64,000 nt of DNA from DAOTXR01 sp034435375 (GTDB lineage Bacteria > Chloroflexota > Anaerolineae > Aggregatilineales > UBA3940): NCBI GenBank assembly GCA_034435375.1, contig DAOTXR010000073.1, forward strand, positions 62,001 through 126,000, written 5' to 3'. The notes under the pieces are model-generated. The model was not told the DNA's origin. It saw only the letters and a program-made list of their open reading frames with translations, and did not search any database. Shown in pieces: positions 16,202-24,044 of the stretch. The first letter of the stretch is position 1, and the number at the start of each line of letters is the position of its first letter. The translations under genes and the position numbers were made by a program.

Positions 16202-17164
16202 ATGCCGCGTTTGAAACTGATCCTTAACCCACAGGCCGACCACGGCCACGCCGCCGAGACCGGATCGCGGCTGCGAAATGTGGTCGAAGAGCAGATACGC
16301 CGCCGTGAGCAGAGTGGCCAGTCGTATGACCTGAGCTGGGTCTCAACCGAGGGGCCGCGTCATGCCATCGAGCTGGCCCGCGAGGCCGCTCAACAGGGAT
16401 TTGACACTGTGGTTGCCGTGGGCGGCGACGGCACCGTGCACGAAGTGGTCAACGGTCTAATGCAGATGGAGCAGGAAAAACGCCCCCGCCTGGGGGTGAT
16501 TCCGATTGGTTCCGGCAATGACTTTGCCCACAACGTGGGCCTGCCCAGCGATCCGCTGGAAGCGGTGCGCTGTACGTTAGGCGATCACACCCGCACCGTC
16601 GATGTGGGCCTGATCGTCGATGAGACGGGCCGCCGCGAGTATTGGGACAACACCATCGGGATCGGGTTCAGCGGGCAGGTCAACATCGCCACGCGCGGCA
16701 AGACGCGCTGGCGTGGCTTCATGTTGTACCTCATCTCAGTGCTGGAGACGATCCTTTTCAAACCACCCGCGCTCAACGCCACCGTGCAATTCGACGCCAA
16801 GCCGCCGGTCGCCAAGTCATTCAGCATGTTGAGCATTTGCAACGGGCCGCGCGAAGGGGGAGGCTTCCCGGTGAATCCCGGCGCGGTGATGGACGATGGG
16901 CTGATCACCTACACAGTGATGCGTAAGATGAGCCGCTTCAACATGCTACGCATGCTGCCCATCGTGATGAAAGGTCGACACCTCAGCCTCACCCGCTTCT
17001 TCGAAGCCGGGACAGCCCAGAGCATCCGTGTTGAGACCGACCGCACCATGGCGATCCACACCGACGGCGAAGTCTTCGGCCCGTGGGAGGCAGGCATCCG
17101 CCAGGTTGAGGCCAGCATTGTCCCGGCAGCGGTGCAGGTGGTATGGAATTGTCAGGGAGGTTAA
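16202..17164 (+). CDS. Diacylglycerol/lipid kinase family protein (YegS/DgkB-like)
   Basis: A 320-residue protein of the DAGK catalytic family. The signature GGDGTVHEVVNGLM (near residue 80) forms the nucleotide-binding loop, followed by PIGSGNDFAHNVGLP and, in the C-terminal beta domain, GEVFGPWEAGIRQVEA. It would phosphorylate diacylglycerol or a related lipid at the cytoplasmic membrane using ATP; the substrate is unknown. The length fits. Its stop codon lies within one copy of the 50-bp palindrome family. Confidence 0.9.
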   Translation: MPRLKLILNPQADHGHAAETGSRLRNVVEEQIRRREQSGQSYDLSWVSTEGPRHAIELAREAAQQGFDTVVAVGGDGTVHEVVNGLMQMEQEKRPRLGVIPIGSGNDFAHNVGLPSDPLEAVRCTLGDHTRTVDVGLIVDETGRREYWDNTIGIGFSGQVNIATRGKTRWRGFMLYLISVLETILFKPPALNATVQFDAKPPVAKSFSMLSICNGPREGGGFPVNPGAVMDDGLITYTVMRKMSRFNMLRMLPIVMKGRHLSLTRFFEAGTAQSIRVETDRTMAIHTDGEVFGPWEAGIRQVEASIVPAAVQVVWNCQGG

Positions 17165-17207
17165 GGGGGTTGCAAAAAGCAATTCAAATCTTTCGCAAAA
17201 CCCTTAA
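17161..17207. repeat. 47-bp imperfect palindrome, copy 2 of 3
   Basis: TTAAGGGGGTT at the left and AAACCCTTAA at the right form the outer arms; the interior (CAAAAAGC...ATCTTTCGC) matches the GAAAAG/CTTTCG core of the other copies. It overlaps the stop codon of the lipid kinase gene. Confidence 0.6.
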
Positions 17208-17224
17208 TCGAATCCTTTCAGGCG

Positions 17225-17230
17225 TATAAT
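17225..17230 (+). promoter_or_regulatory. -10 box TATAAT upstream of the gene at 17288
   Basis: A perfect TATAAT lies 57 bases before the next ATG. No good -35 element is seen at 16-18 bases. Confidence 0.4.
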
Positions 17231-17287
17231 TTATGGGAGAGACAGCAGTCAGTGGGGAATACACCATAGTCAGGCGGTCCGTGCAGC

Positions 17288-19018
17288 ATGCCGACACTTG
17301 CCCGTGCCCTATTGGACTACGACATGGACCTGCTCCAGGTGATCGCAGCGCAGTGGGATGTCGACCTGCGGGCAACCGACCGGGGTGTGGCCTCGGAGGA
17401 ACTGGCCGCGGCCATGGCTCGCCCGGAGGCAGTCCAAGCGACTTGGGAGCGCCTCGACCATGACGCCCGCCAGGCGCTGATCGACCTGCAAGCGGGGGGT
17501 GGGCGGCTGCCCTACTCGCACTTCGTGCGGCGCTTTGGCGAGCTGCGTCCGATGGGACCGGCCCGCCGTGAGCGCGAGAAACCCTGGCTGAACCCCATTA
17601 GCGTGACTGAGGCGCTGTATTACCGGGGGCTGATCGTGCGCGTGTTCGAGCAAAGCGCAGCAGGCGCTCAGGAGACCATCGCCATTCCCCGCGACCTGCG
17701 CGATCTGCTCCCCCTGCCGCCTGCCGAGTCGCTGGCACGCACGCCCGGCTATGCAGTCGCGCCACCGCGCAAACTCAAAGAGGGGCACCCCACCGCTCCC
17801 GACGACATGGCCACGCTGATCGCCTACCTGCTGTTGCGCGAGGCCAATGCCCGCCAGTGGCTGGCCAACACGCCCCTGGAGGTGATCGACCGCCACCTGC
17901 GCCATCCTAACGAACCGGCCTACCGTGCCCTGCTGGTCCACCTGGCCTATGACCTGGGCCTGATCGCCGACGAGGAAACACTCACCCACGTGGTGACGCG
18001 CGTCAACAGGGACGTTGCACGCCCCTGGCTCGAAGCGCCTCGGCTTCACCAGTCGCGCTCGCTGGCCGAGACGTGGATGGTCTCGACCACCTGGAACGAC
18101 CTGGCCTACACGCCCGGCCTGGAGGCCGATGAGTGGCCCAATGATCCAGTCATGGCCCGACGGGCCATTCTAGACATGCTGAGCGGCGTCCCTGCCGAGA
18201 TTTGGTGGAGCTTGGATGGGTTCATCGAATATGTGCAGCAGGCCAACCCCGACTTCCAACGGCCCGGCGGAGACTACGGAGCCTGGTACCTGCGCGATGC
18301 CTACACCGGCGAGATTCTGCACGGCTTCCAGTACTGGTCGTACATTGAGGCTGCGCTGCTGCGCTTTGTGATCGAGGGGCCAATGCGCTGGCTGGGCCTG
18401 ACCCGCGCCGGGCGGGGCGCTTTCTTGTTGACTCCCCTGGGGCTGGCGCTGCAGGGCCGCGCCGAGTGGCCCTCCACACCTGACCGCAGCGCCCGCATCC
18501 GCGTCGACGAGCAGGGAGTGATCAGCGTCCCGGTGGATGTGAGTCGCTATGAGCGTCTGCAAATCGCCCGCTTCTCAGCCTGGATCAGCGCACCGGGACC
18601 ATCGCCCTATGTCCCCGGCAGCGAGTCACGCGACGACGGCGTATACATCTACCGGCTGACGCCGCAGGCTATCGGGCGGGTGCTTGAGGAGGGCGTCTCG
18701 CTGCCTACACACATTGTGCCATTCTTGCAGAGACTATCCGGCTACAACCTTCCTCCCAACGTCTTGAAGATGCTCCAGGGCTGGCACGATAGCCCCAAAG
18801 AGGTGATTGTCCACGATGTGGTGATCGTCTCAGCCAGAGACTTGGGGGTCTACGAGCGCCTGCGCGACAACGAACGGGTCAGCCGATGGCTGGGCAGGCA
18901 GGTAGGGCCACATGCGCACATCGTCAACCGGGAGGACATGCCGGCGCTGCTCAACGCGCTGCGCGAGATGGGCATCTTGCCGCTGTTTGAGGGGCACGAG
19001 AAGGACGACTGGCCGTAA
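17288..19018 (+). CDS. Probable XPB/Ssl2 N-terminal-like (Helicase_C_3) protein
   Basis: A 576-residue soluble protein without Walker motifs. It looks helical in the first half, with winged-helix-like stretches, and ends with VIVSARDLGVYERLRDNERV, a motif reminiscent of the XPB/Ssl2-like helicase-associated domain in which proteins carry ...VEVDDPALLAEL.... The region LSGYNLPPNVLKMLQGWHDS preceding it fits the same domain family. In actinobacteria and Chloroflexota such proteins occur without the helicase core and their role is unknown. The family call is an inference with moderate support. The start lacks a clear ribosome binding site. Confidence 0.5.
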   Translation: MPTLARALLDYDMDLLQVIAAQWDVDLRATDRGVASEELAAAMARPEAVQATWERLDHDARQALIDLQAGGGRLPYSHFVRRFGELRPMGPARREREKPWLNPISVTEALYYRGLIVRVFEQSAAGAQETIAIPRDLRDLLPLPPAESLARTPGYAVAPPRKLKEGHPTAPDDMATLIAYLLLREANARQWLANTPLEVIDRHLRHPNEPAYRALLVHLAYDLGLIADEETLTHVVTRVNRDVARPWLEAPRLHQSRSLAETWMVSTTWNDLAYTPGLEADEWPNDPVMARRAILDMLSGVPAEIWWSLDGFIEYVQQANPDFQRPGGDYGAWYLRDAYTGEILHGFQYWSYIEAALLRFVIEGPMRWLGLTRAGRGAFLLTPLGLALQGRAEWPSTPDRSARIRVDEQGVISVPVDVSRYERLQIARFSAWISAPGPSPYVPGSESRDDGVYIYRLTPQAIGRVLEEGVSLPTHIVPFLQRLSGYNLPPNVLKMLQGWHDSPKEVIVHDVVIVSARDLGVYERLRDNERVSRWLGRQVGPHAHIVNREDMPALLNALREMGILPLFEGHEKDDWP

Positions 19019-19040
19019 GCCGCGTTAGCAGCCTCCAGGG

Positions 19041-19141
19041 GTGTATTTCTTTCTTGGGGCAACTTTGGCCTTATCCTCTACCGGGCGGCGCAGCCGCCGA
19101 AGACGGGGGTGAAGCTGAACCGTCCCACACGTGAAATACAC
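19041..19141. repeat. Inverted-repeat-bounded 101-bp intergenic segment
   Basis: GTGTATTTC at 19041-19049 and its exact complement GAAATACAC at 19133-19141 bound the segment, which also contains a small hairpin (GGCGGC-GCA-GCCGCC, 19084-19098). It could be a remnant of a miniature element, or chance. Confidence 0.35.
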
Positions 19142-19159
19142 TCCAGCCCCAGAGTACGA

Positions 19160-19188
19160 TTGAGGTCTGCGCCAGGCTGTGGTATAGT
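19160..19188 (+). promoter_or_regulatory. Promoter of the FHA protein gene at 19240
   Basis: TTGAGG at 19160-19165, a 17-base spacer and TATAGT at 19183-19188, which would start transcription near 19195. Confidence 0.6.
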
Positions 19189-19239
19189 GATAAGTGAAGA
19201 GTCGACCAAAGTGAACATTCGCCGGGAAGGGTTGTCAGG

Positions 19240-20211
19240 GTGGACGATCAGGCCAAGGGCAACGAGGATCACAAAGCCGATCAGGAATCAAAGGAGCAGC
19301 CTGCCAGCGGAAACCGGCCTATTCCGGGGCCCAGCCTCAAGGATCGCATTCGCAAGCTGACGACAGGTCAGCCTTCGACGCCGGCGGAGGGAAAACCGCC
19401 TCCCGAACCGCCCACTGCCGCTGCGCCCACGCAACCCCCAACAGGCGATCGCGCACCAGCCAGCCCTCCCCCGACCCCGGCGCCCAAACCTACACCGGAA
19501 GCTGTGGCTCCTCAGGGGCCGGAATCGTACATGACGCAAAAGCTTCTGGACCGGCAGCCGGAACGCCCTGCAGCGCCCGTCGAGATGTCGCCTGCTGAGA
19601 GCCTCCCCAAACACATTGAGCAACTGGCTGCCAGCCTGCCTGACGCGGTGCGCTCAGAGCCACTGCCACCAGCAGTGCCCTCTTCGCCCGTCCCGCCGGC
19701 AACCGAGAAGGTACACGAGGCGACGCCGCCCGCTCCTGAGCTGCGGCCCATCAGCGGCACCGAGATGCTGCGGGCCACTACCCAGCCCGAAGGCGCGGTA
19801 ACGCCCTGGCAAATTATCCTCCAGACGTTAGGCACAGAGCCTAAGGTATTTGGAGCCGAGATTCGCCGCCCAACGGTCATCGGGCGGGTGGACCCCCACA
19901 CCAACGTGCAGGTAGACTTAGACATGACGCCCTATGGCGCTGCGGAACTGGGGATGTCGCGCCAGCATGCCATTCTGCTGCCCAGTTCCGAGGGGCTATG
20001 GATCGTGGACCTGGACAGCACCAACGGCACATGGATCAACGGCTTATTCCTACAGCCGGGGATGAAGTACCGCCTGCGCAGCGGCGACCGCATCGAGTTC
20101 GGTTCGCTGACAGTGCAGGTGCGCGTGCTCGGCGAGGCTGCGCCGGTTCCACACGACACTGACAGGCCAGGATCAACCCAAGTCTCGCGCCAGAAGCCCA
20201 AGCGAGGCTGA
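19240..20211 (+). CDS. FHA domain protein with long disordered N terminus
   Basis: A 323-residue protein starting at GTG behind a GGGAAGG ribosome binding site. Residues 1-185 are low-complexity and Pro-rich, with charged patches. The FHA domain occupies about 195-305, with VIGRVDPHTN, MSRQHAILLP and DLDSTNGTWINGL; these hold the Arg, Ser/His and Asn positions that recognise phosphothreonine. FHA proteins dock onto Thr-phosphorylated partners, and two Ser/Thr kinases are encoded elsewhere in the window. It shares the insertion-like phrase D(L/M)(S/T)PYGA before SR.HA with the FHA protein at 25879, so these look like paralogues. Confidence 0.85.
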   Translation: MDDQAKGNEDHKADQESKEQPASGNRPIPGPSLKDRIRKLTTGQPSTPAEGKPPPEPPTAAAPTQPPTGDRAPASPPPTPAPKPTPEAVAPQGPESYMTQKLLDRQPERPAAPVEMSPAESLPKHIEQLAASLPDAVRSEPLPPAVPSSPVPPATEKVHEATPPAPELRPISGTEMLRATTQPEGAVTPWQIILQTLGTEPKVFGAEIRRPTVIGRVDPHTNVQVDLDMTPYGAAELGMSRQHAILLPSSEGLWIVDLDSTNGTWINGLFLQPGMKYRLRSGDRIEFGSLTVQVRVLGEAAPVPHDTDRPGSTQVSRQKPKRG

Positions 20212-20244
20212 GGAGTCGCAGGCCACGCATGGGCTTTCAGACCC

Positions 20245-20823
20245 TTATCTGGCGGTCGCAGCCTGCCAGATCGCCTGCACTTCCCCCTCTGACAGCAGCC
20301 GCCACTGGCCGGGCTGCAACGATCCCAGTTCAATGGGGCCTATCGCCACGCGCACCAATCGCAAAGTCGGATGCCCAACCGCAGCCGTCATGCGCCGCAC
20401 CTGGTGTTTGCGGCCTTCCCACAGCGTCAACCTGATCCAGGCAGTCGGCACCGACTTACGAAAGCGGATGGGGACGGGACGCGGCGGCAAGCCTGGTTCC
20501 TCGTCAAGCAAGACAGCCTGGGCCGGACGTGTCCTGCGCCCTTCGATCAGGACGCCGCGTTGTAGCTTCTCCAGCGCCTCAGCATTGGGGATATGCTCCA
20601 CCTGGGCCAGGTACACTTTGGCCAGCGCGTGGCGCGGCTCGGTGATGCAGTGGGCCAGCCTGCCATCGTCGGTGAGCAGGAGCAGCCCCTCCGAATCGCG
20701 ATCCAGCCGACCCGCAGCGTATACGCCCGGCCAGTTGATGTAGTTGGCCAGCGTCGGATGCCCGTGCGCATCGGTAAAGCGCGTCACAACCCCGTAGGGC
20801 TTAAAGAAGGCCAGGGTTGGCAT
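20245..20823 (-). CDS. rRNA pseudouridine synthase (RsuA/RluE family)
   Basis: A 192-residue pseudouridine synthase lacking the N-terminal S4 domain, as in RluE. The catalytic motif is AAGRLDRDSEGLLLLTDDG with the active Asp in GRLDRDSEG; KVYLAQVEG-like KVYLAQVEHIP and LWEGRKHQVRRMTAAVGHP are the other conserved segments. It isomerises uridine in rRNA; the site is not predictable here. I trim the ORF to the ATG at 20823 (MPTLAFFKPYGVV), where homology to the family begins; the 35 codons upstream overlap the L20 terminator. It lies just after the translation-factor operon. Confidence 0.9.
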   Translation of the reverse strand: MPTLAFFKPYGVVTRFTDAHGHPTLANYINWPGVYAAGRLDRDSEGLLLLTDDGRLAHCITEPRHALAKVYLAQVEHIPNAEALEKLQRGVLIEGRRTRPAQAVLLDEEPGLPPRPVPIRFRKSVPTAWIRLTLWEGRKHQVRRMTAAVGHPTLRLVRVAIGPIELGSLQPGQWRLLSEGEVQAIWQAATAR

Positions 20824-20839
20824 TGATGCGCCCCCTAAA

Positions 20840-20882
20840 AGCACAGAACAACACAAAGGCGCTCGCCGGCTAGACGAGCGCC
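20840..20882 (-). terminator. Terminator of the infC-rpmI-rplT operon
   Basis: On the minus strand GGCGCTCG and CGAGCGCC form an 8-bp stem with a nine-base loop (20858-20882), followed by a T-rich tail TTTGTGTTGTT. Confidence 0.7.
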
Positions 20883-20956
20883 ATGCAAACCGGCCTATCG
20901 CGGGGACCTGGGTCCACCGAGACGGCACGCCATCCCGGCAGCTTTACAGGCCCTGG

Positions 20957-21307
20957 CTAGGATGCGCTGGTGGCCACGGCCACAATGGCGCGGAAGGCTG
21001 CCGGATCGTGTACAGCAATGTGAGCCAGAGTCTTGCGGTCCAACTCGATGTGGGCCTGCTTCAATGCGTATATCAGGCGGCTGTAACTCAAGCCATTCAG
21101 GCGCGCCGCCGCATTCACACGCACGATCCACAGCCGACGCAAGTCACGGCGTCGGTTGCGCCGGTCGCGGTAGGCGTACCACAGCGATTTCAGCATGGCC
21201 TCATTGGATCGGCGGAACAGGCGTCCCCGCGACCCGTACTGGCCCTTGACCATCCGTATGATTTTCTTGTGGCGGCGGCGGGTAACGATTCCACCCTTGG
21301 TTCTCAT
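20957..21307 (-). CDS. rplT: 50S ribosomal protein L20
   Basis: A 116-residue L20 with the typical basic N-terminal helix (KKIIRMVKGQYGSRGRLFRRSNEAMLKSL) and the conserved RDRRNRRRDLRRLWIVRVNAAARLNGLSYS core. It binds 23S rRNA and is essential for early 50S assembly. Third gene of the infC-rpmI-rplT operon, 27 bases after rpmI. In some bacteria L20 represses this operon by binding its mRNA; nothing in this sequence proves that here. Confidence 0.98.
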   Translation of the reverse strand: MRTKGGIVTRRRHKKIIRMVKGQYGSRGRLFRRSNEAMLKSLWYAYRDRRNRRRDLRRLWIVRVNAAARLNGLSYSRLIYALKQAHIELDRKTLAHIAVHDPAAFRAIVAVATSAS

Positions 21308-21334
21308 GGTTGTCTCTCCAGGTCCTTCCCCAGG

Positions 21335-21607
21335 TTACTTTTTGCTGCCGCCACCCCGGCGCGACGACATAGAGCTGTAGCGGGAGATGTAAGGAGCCAG
21401 CCGCCTGACGCGTCGCATCTCGCCAGAACCTTTGACCTCCGTCATGCGGAGGAAGGTGCGCTTGGTGCGGTCGGATTTCTTGCGGCGCAGATGGCTCTTG
21501 GGGCCAGTGGTGCGCATCAGCCGGCCAGAGCCAGTCATCTTAAAGCGCTTGACGGTTGCCTTGTGAGTCTTGAGTTTGTACTTTTTGGGTTTCTGCTTGC
21601 TAGTCAC
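21335..21607 (-). CDS. rpmI: 50S ribosomal protein L35
   Basis: A 90-residue L35 with KQKPKKYKLKTHKATVKRFKMTGSG and GPKSHLRRKKSDRTKR, the family core. I place the start at the GTG at 21607 because an AGGAG lies eight bases before it; the ORF extends further upstream without sense. L35 is usually about 65 residues; here about 20 extra residues follow the normal C terminus, ending in a basic SSRRGGGSKK tail that could contact rRNA. It is the middle gene of the infC operon. Confidence 0.95.
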   Translation of the reverse strand: MTSKQKPKKYKLKTHKATVKRFKMTGSGRLMRTTGPKSHLRRKKSDRTKRTFLRMTEVKGSGEMRRVRRLAPYISRYSSMSSRRGGGSKK

Positions 21608-21729
21608 GCCACTCACTCCTCGTTCGCAGGGTGTGTCCTGCCGTGTTCTCGCACACAAAGGCCGGACGCCCGAAGCATCCGACCCTGCCAAGCACAGTCA
21701 GCACGCACCGGTTGAACCGTTCGGCAGAA

Positions 21730-22254
21730 TTACGATTGAGCCTGCTTAGCCGGGGCCAACACCATAAGCATGGTGCGGCCTTCCATTCCCGGCTGCTGTT
21801 CGACTACCGCTACATCTTTGAGGTCATCGGCAATCCGCTCCAACTGCTCGCGGGCGATCTCTGGGTAGGTGATCTCACGCCCTCGGAAGCGAATGCGGAC
21901 CCTGACCTTCATGCCTTCTTCCAACCAACGCCGCGCGTCGCGGATCTTAAACGACAGGTGGTGATCGGTGGTCTTGGGCCGCAGGCGGATCTCCTTGATC
22001 TCGACCACCTTTTGCTGCTTGCGTGCCTGACGTTCCTTTTTGGCCTGCTCGTACTGGAACTTCCCGAAGTCCATGATCTTGCACACGGGGGGATCGGCGT
22101 TCGGTGCGACCTCGACCAAGTCTAGCTCGGCTTCCTCGGCCCGTTGGAGGGCTTCCTGGATGCTGACCACACCAATGTTCTCACCCGACTCAAGGATCAG
22201 GCGGACCTCGCGGACGCGGATGGCATTATTGACGCGGTAGTTTGACTTACTTAT
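21730..22254 (-). CDS. infC: Translation initiation factor IF-3, AUA start codon
   Basis: A 174-residue IF-3. The N-terminal domain begins SKSNYRVNNAIRVREVRLI and the C-terminal domain has PEIAREQLERIADDL and the usual GREITYPE region. The first ATG/GTG-type codon in frame is the GTG at 22170, which would cut away 28 residues of clear IF-3 sequence. An in-frame TAG lies just upstream of AAG GAA CCT GCT ATA, so translation must start in between; AAGGA is spaced seven bases before ATA at 22254-22252. Non-standard AUU/AUA/AUC starts are known in infC and allow IF-3 to repress its own synthesis. Confidence 0.93.
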   Translation of the reverse strand: MSKSNYRVNNAIRVREVRLILESGENIGVVSIQEALQRAEEAELDLVEVAPNADPPVCKIMDFGKFQYEQAKKERQARKQQKVVEIKEIRLRPKTTDHHLSFKIRDARRWLEEGMKVRVRIRFRGREITYPEIAREQLERIADDLKDVAVVEQQPGMEGRTMLMVLAPAKQAQS

Positions 22255-22300
22255 AGCAGGTTCCTTCTACTCGAACTTGTCCTTTAAACTGATGTAAGGG

Positions 22301-22365
22301 GAGGTCGCAAACTCCGGCGACCTCACCGCAAAGTCAAGTTTATCATAGTGTCCGATCAGCGTCAA
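22301..22365 (-). promoter_or_regulatory. Promoter and leader hairpin of the infC operon
   Basis: On the minus strand TTGACG (22365-22360), a 17-base spacer and TAAACT (22342-22337) form a promoter. Directly after the predicted start near 22330, GAGGTCGC and GCGACCTC (22324-22301) make an 8-bp hairpin at the 5' end of the roughly 75-base leader. Confidence 0.6.
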
Positions 22366-22468
22366 CTTTTGGCGCGAGCCGCAGGCCGACCTTGACGGAA
22401 TAGAACCTTTGTGCTATCTTTCCATTTGTCCCTGTCTCTGAGCATGTCGTCCATCACCGGAGGTGGTC

Positions 22469-22497
22469 TTGACAGCCTGCTTCCCGCGGGATACACT
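22469..22497 (+). promoter_or_regulatory. Promoter of the attenuated ABC exporter operon
   Basis: A perfect -35 TTGACA (22469-22474), a 17-base spacer and TACACT (22492-22497). Transcription would start near 22504, only about 27 bases before the leader ORF. Confidence 0.7.
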
Positions 22498-22530
22498 ACA
22501 CGCCATCTCGAAGAAAGGAGGCAGGCAACT

Positions 22531-22620
22531 ATGCAGCGAACAACCACGCCAACGAGCCAGCAGCGTGTGCCAGCCGGTAGTGTTGGCTGCCTGGGGTGTA
22601 GTATGCCTGCCGACCGATGA
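22531..22620 (+). CDS. 29-residue leader peptide ahead of the attenuator
   Basis: A 29-codon ORF too short for standard gene callers. It begins MQRTTTPTSQQRVP and ends GCLGCSMPADR, and is preceded by the strong ribosome binding site AAAGGAGG nine bases before the ATG. It lies between a good promoter and a strong terminator, the classic position of a regulatory leader peptide. GGCAGGCA (22520-22527), next to the ribosome binding site, is fully complementary to TGCCTGCC (22604-22611) at the end of the ORF. GCTGCC (22586-22591), inside the ORF, can pair with the GGCAGC of the terminator's 5' arm. Ribosome position could thus decide between alternative RNA folds. The signal sensed is unknown. Confidence 0.6.
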   Translation: MQRTTTPTSQQRVPAGSVGCLGCSMPADR

Positions 22621-22645
22621 GAGGCGCTTCTGCGCTCGACATCTG

Positions 22646-22679
22646 CCGTGGGCAGCTACACAAGCTGCCCACGGTTTTT
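22646..22679 (+). terminator. Strong intrinsic terminator (attenuator) after the leader ORF
   Basis: A perfect 11-bp stem (CCGTGGGCAGC/GCTGCCCACGG) with a seven-base loop, followed directly by TTTTT. It lies 25 bases after the leader ORF stop and about 250 bases before the exporter genes. Confidence 0.85.
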
Positions 22680-22704
22680 ATTTCGAAGGTTCTGTCGTCC
22701 TTCG

Positions 22705-22754
22705 CCGTGGGCGCCCTCAGCCGGCCAGGTAGAAGGTAGAGGCCCACGGTTTTT
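22705..22754 (+). terminator. Second, weaker terminator with the same outer stem
   Basis: CCGTGGGC (22705-22712) and GCCCACGG (22742-22749) repeat the outer 8 bp of the first terminator, again followed by TTTTT, with a 29-base loop. The tandem arrangement suggests tight control of read-through. Confidence 0.6.
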
Positions 22755-22925
22755 GTTCTCCGGCGCTGGTCACATGCAGCCTGCAAGAGCACGCGGTTCA
22801 TTCCCTGCCGCCAGCAGCCGACCACCAAGGAAATCTGCTCGCTCAGACGCACAGCAGCAGGGAACGGTTGGAACGGGAGGTTCGTAGTAATAGCACACCC
22901 AGCATCCCACCAGGAGAGCGTTCGC

Positions 22926-24044
22926 ATGTCCATGAGCCTATTGGATCGTCCTCAGACGGTAGACAGTGATGCAAGTCAGTCAGCCGGTTCGATGCAAGGC
23001 GAGGGAGCTATGAGCGAGTCATTTGCCATCCAGACCGAAGACCTGGGGCGCATCTATAAGCTGCGCGGGCCGAAGCGCAAGGACGACCCCAAGCAGATCG
23101 TCGCCCTAGAAAACGTGACGTTGAGCATTCCGCGCGGGGAGCTGTTTGGGCTGCTCGGCCCCAATGGGGCAGGCAAGACCACGCTGATCAAAATTCTGTG
23201 CACGCTGCTGCTGCCGACCAGCGGCAGAGCATGGGTCGATGGTCTCGATGTGGCCAGTGAGATGAACGAGATTCGCCGCCGGATCAGCATGGTGAGCGGC
23301 GGCGAGACCAGCGGCTATGGCCTGTTGACGGTCGAGGAGAACCTGTGGATGTTCACGCGCTTCTACGGGCTGGACAACAAGACAGCCCGCGAGCGCATCC
23401 AGCTCCTGCTAGACGTGGTGGGCCTCTCCGATCGGCGCAGAACCAAGATCTCGGACCTCTCGACCGGGCTACGCCAGAAGATGAACTTTGTGCGTGGTTT
23501 CCTGTGCGACCCGAACATCGTGTTTTTGGATGAGCCGACGCTGGGCCTGGACGTGGGCGCCGCCCGCGAGGTGCGCGGCTTCATCAAACAGTGGATGAAG
23601 GACCATCCCGACCGAACGATCCTGTTGACCACGCACTACATGGCCGAAGCCGATGAGCTGTGTGACCGGCTGGCGATCATCGATCAGGGCAGGCTGTTGG
23701 CCCTCGACACGCCAGAGAACTTGAAGAAGCGCCTCCAGCGCGACGCGATCTTCAACCTCAGGGTCGAGCCGCTGGGGCCGCGCCCCAACCGCGACGCGAT
23801 GCTCGAAGCCGTGCCGGGGGTGCGGCAGGTGACGGTAGCCGAGATGAACGGCTATACTGACCTGCAACTGATCCTGGAAGGCGATGAGGTGCTCCAGGAG
23901 ATACTGGCGCACCTGACCCGGCGTGGGTCCAACCTGATCTCGCTGGAAAAACGCGCCCCGACGCTGGAAGATGTGTTTATCGACCTGGTAGGCCGCCGCC
24001 TGGATGTGGACACGTCGCAGCGCGCCGGAGGGGATCATGAGTAG
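22926..24044 (+). CDS. ABC-2 exporter ATP-binding protein (DrrA-like)
   Basis: A 372-residue ATPase with an AGGAG ribosome binding site. Walker A is LLGPNGAGKTTLIK (near residue 80), the signature loop is LSTGLRQK, Walker B is NIVFLDEPTLGLD and the H-loop is TTHYM. The C-terminal 100 residues form the extra domain seen in drug- and lipid-exporter ATPases of the DrrA class. With two permeases downstream it forms an ABC-2 exporter. Its expression depends on read-through of two terminators upstream, which suggests induction by a specific signal, perhaps a translation-targeting compound (inference). The stop overlaps the next gene by eight bases. Confidence 0.92.
   Translation: MSMSLLDRPQTVDSDASQSAGSMQGEGAMSESFAIQTEDLGRIYKLRGPKRKDDPKQIVALENVTLSIPRGELFGLLGPNGAGKTTLIKILCTLLLPTSGRAWVDGLDVASEMNEIRRRISMVSGGETSGYGLLTVEENLWMFTRFYGLDNKTARERIQLLLDVVGLSDRRRTKISDLSTGLRQKMNFVRGFLCDPNIVFLDEPTLGLDVGAAREVRGFIKQWMKDHPDRTILLTTHYMAEADELCDRLAIIDQGRLLALDTPENLKKRLQRDAIFNLRVEPLGPRPNRDAMLEAVPGVRQVTVAEMNGYTDLQLILEGDEVLQEILAHLTRRGSNLISLEKRAPTLEDVFIDLVGRRLDVDTSQRAGGDHE

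Noticed and set aside
22362..22547. A 61-codon minus-strand frame in the exporter leader
   Set aside because: It overlaps the promoter and leader ORF, lacks a ribosome binding site and shows no motif.
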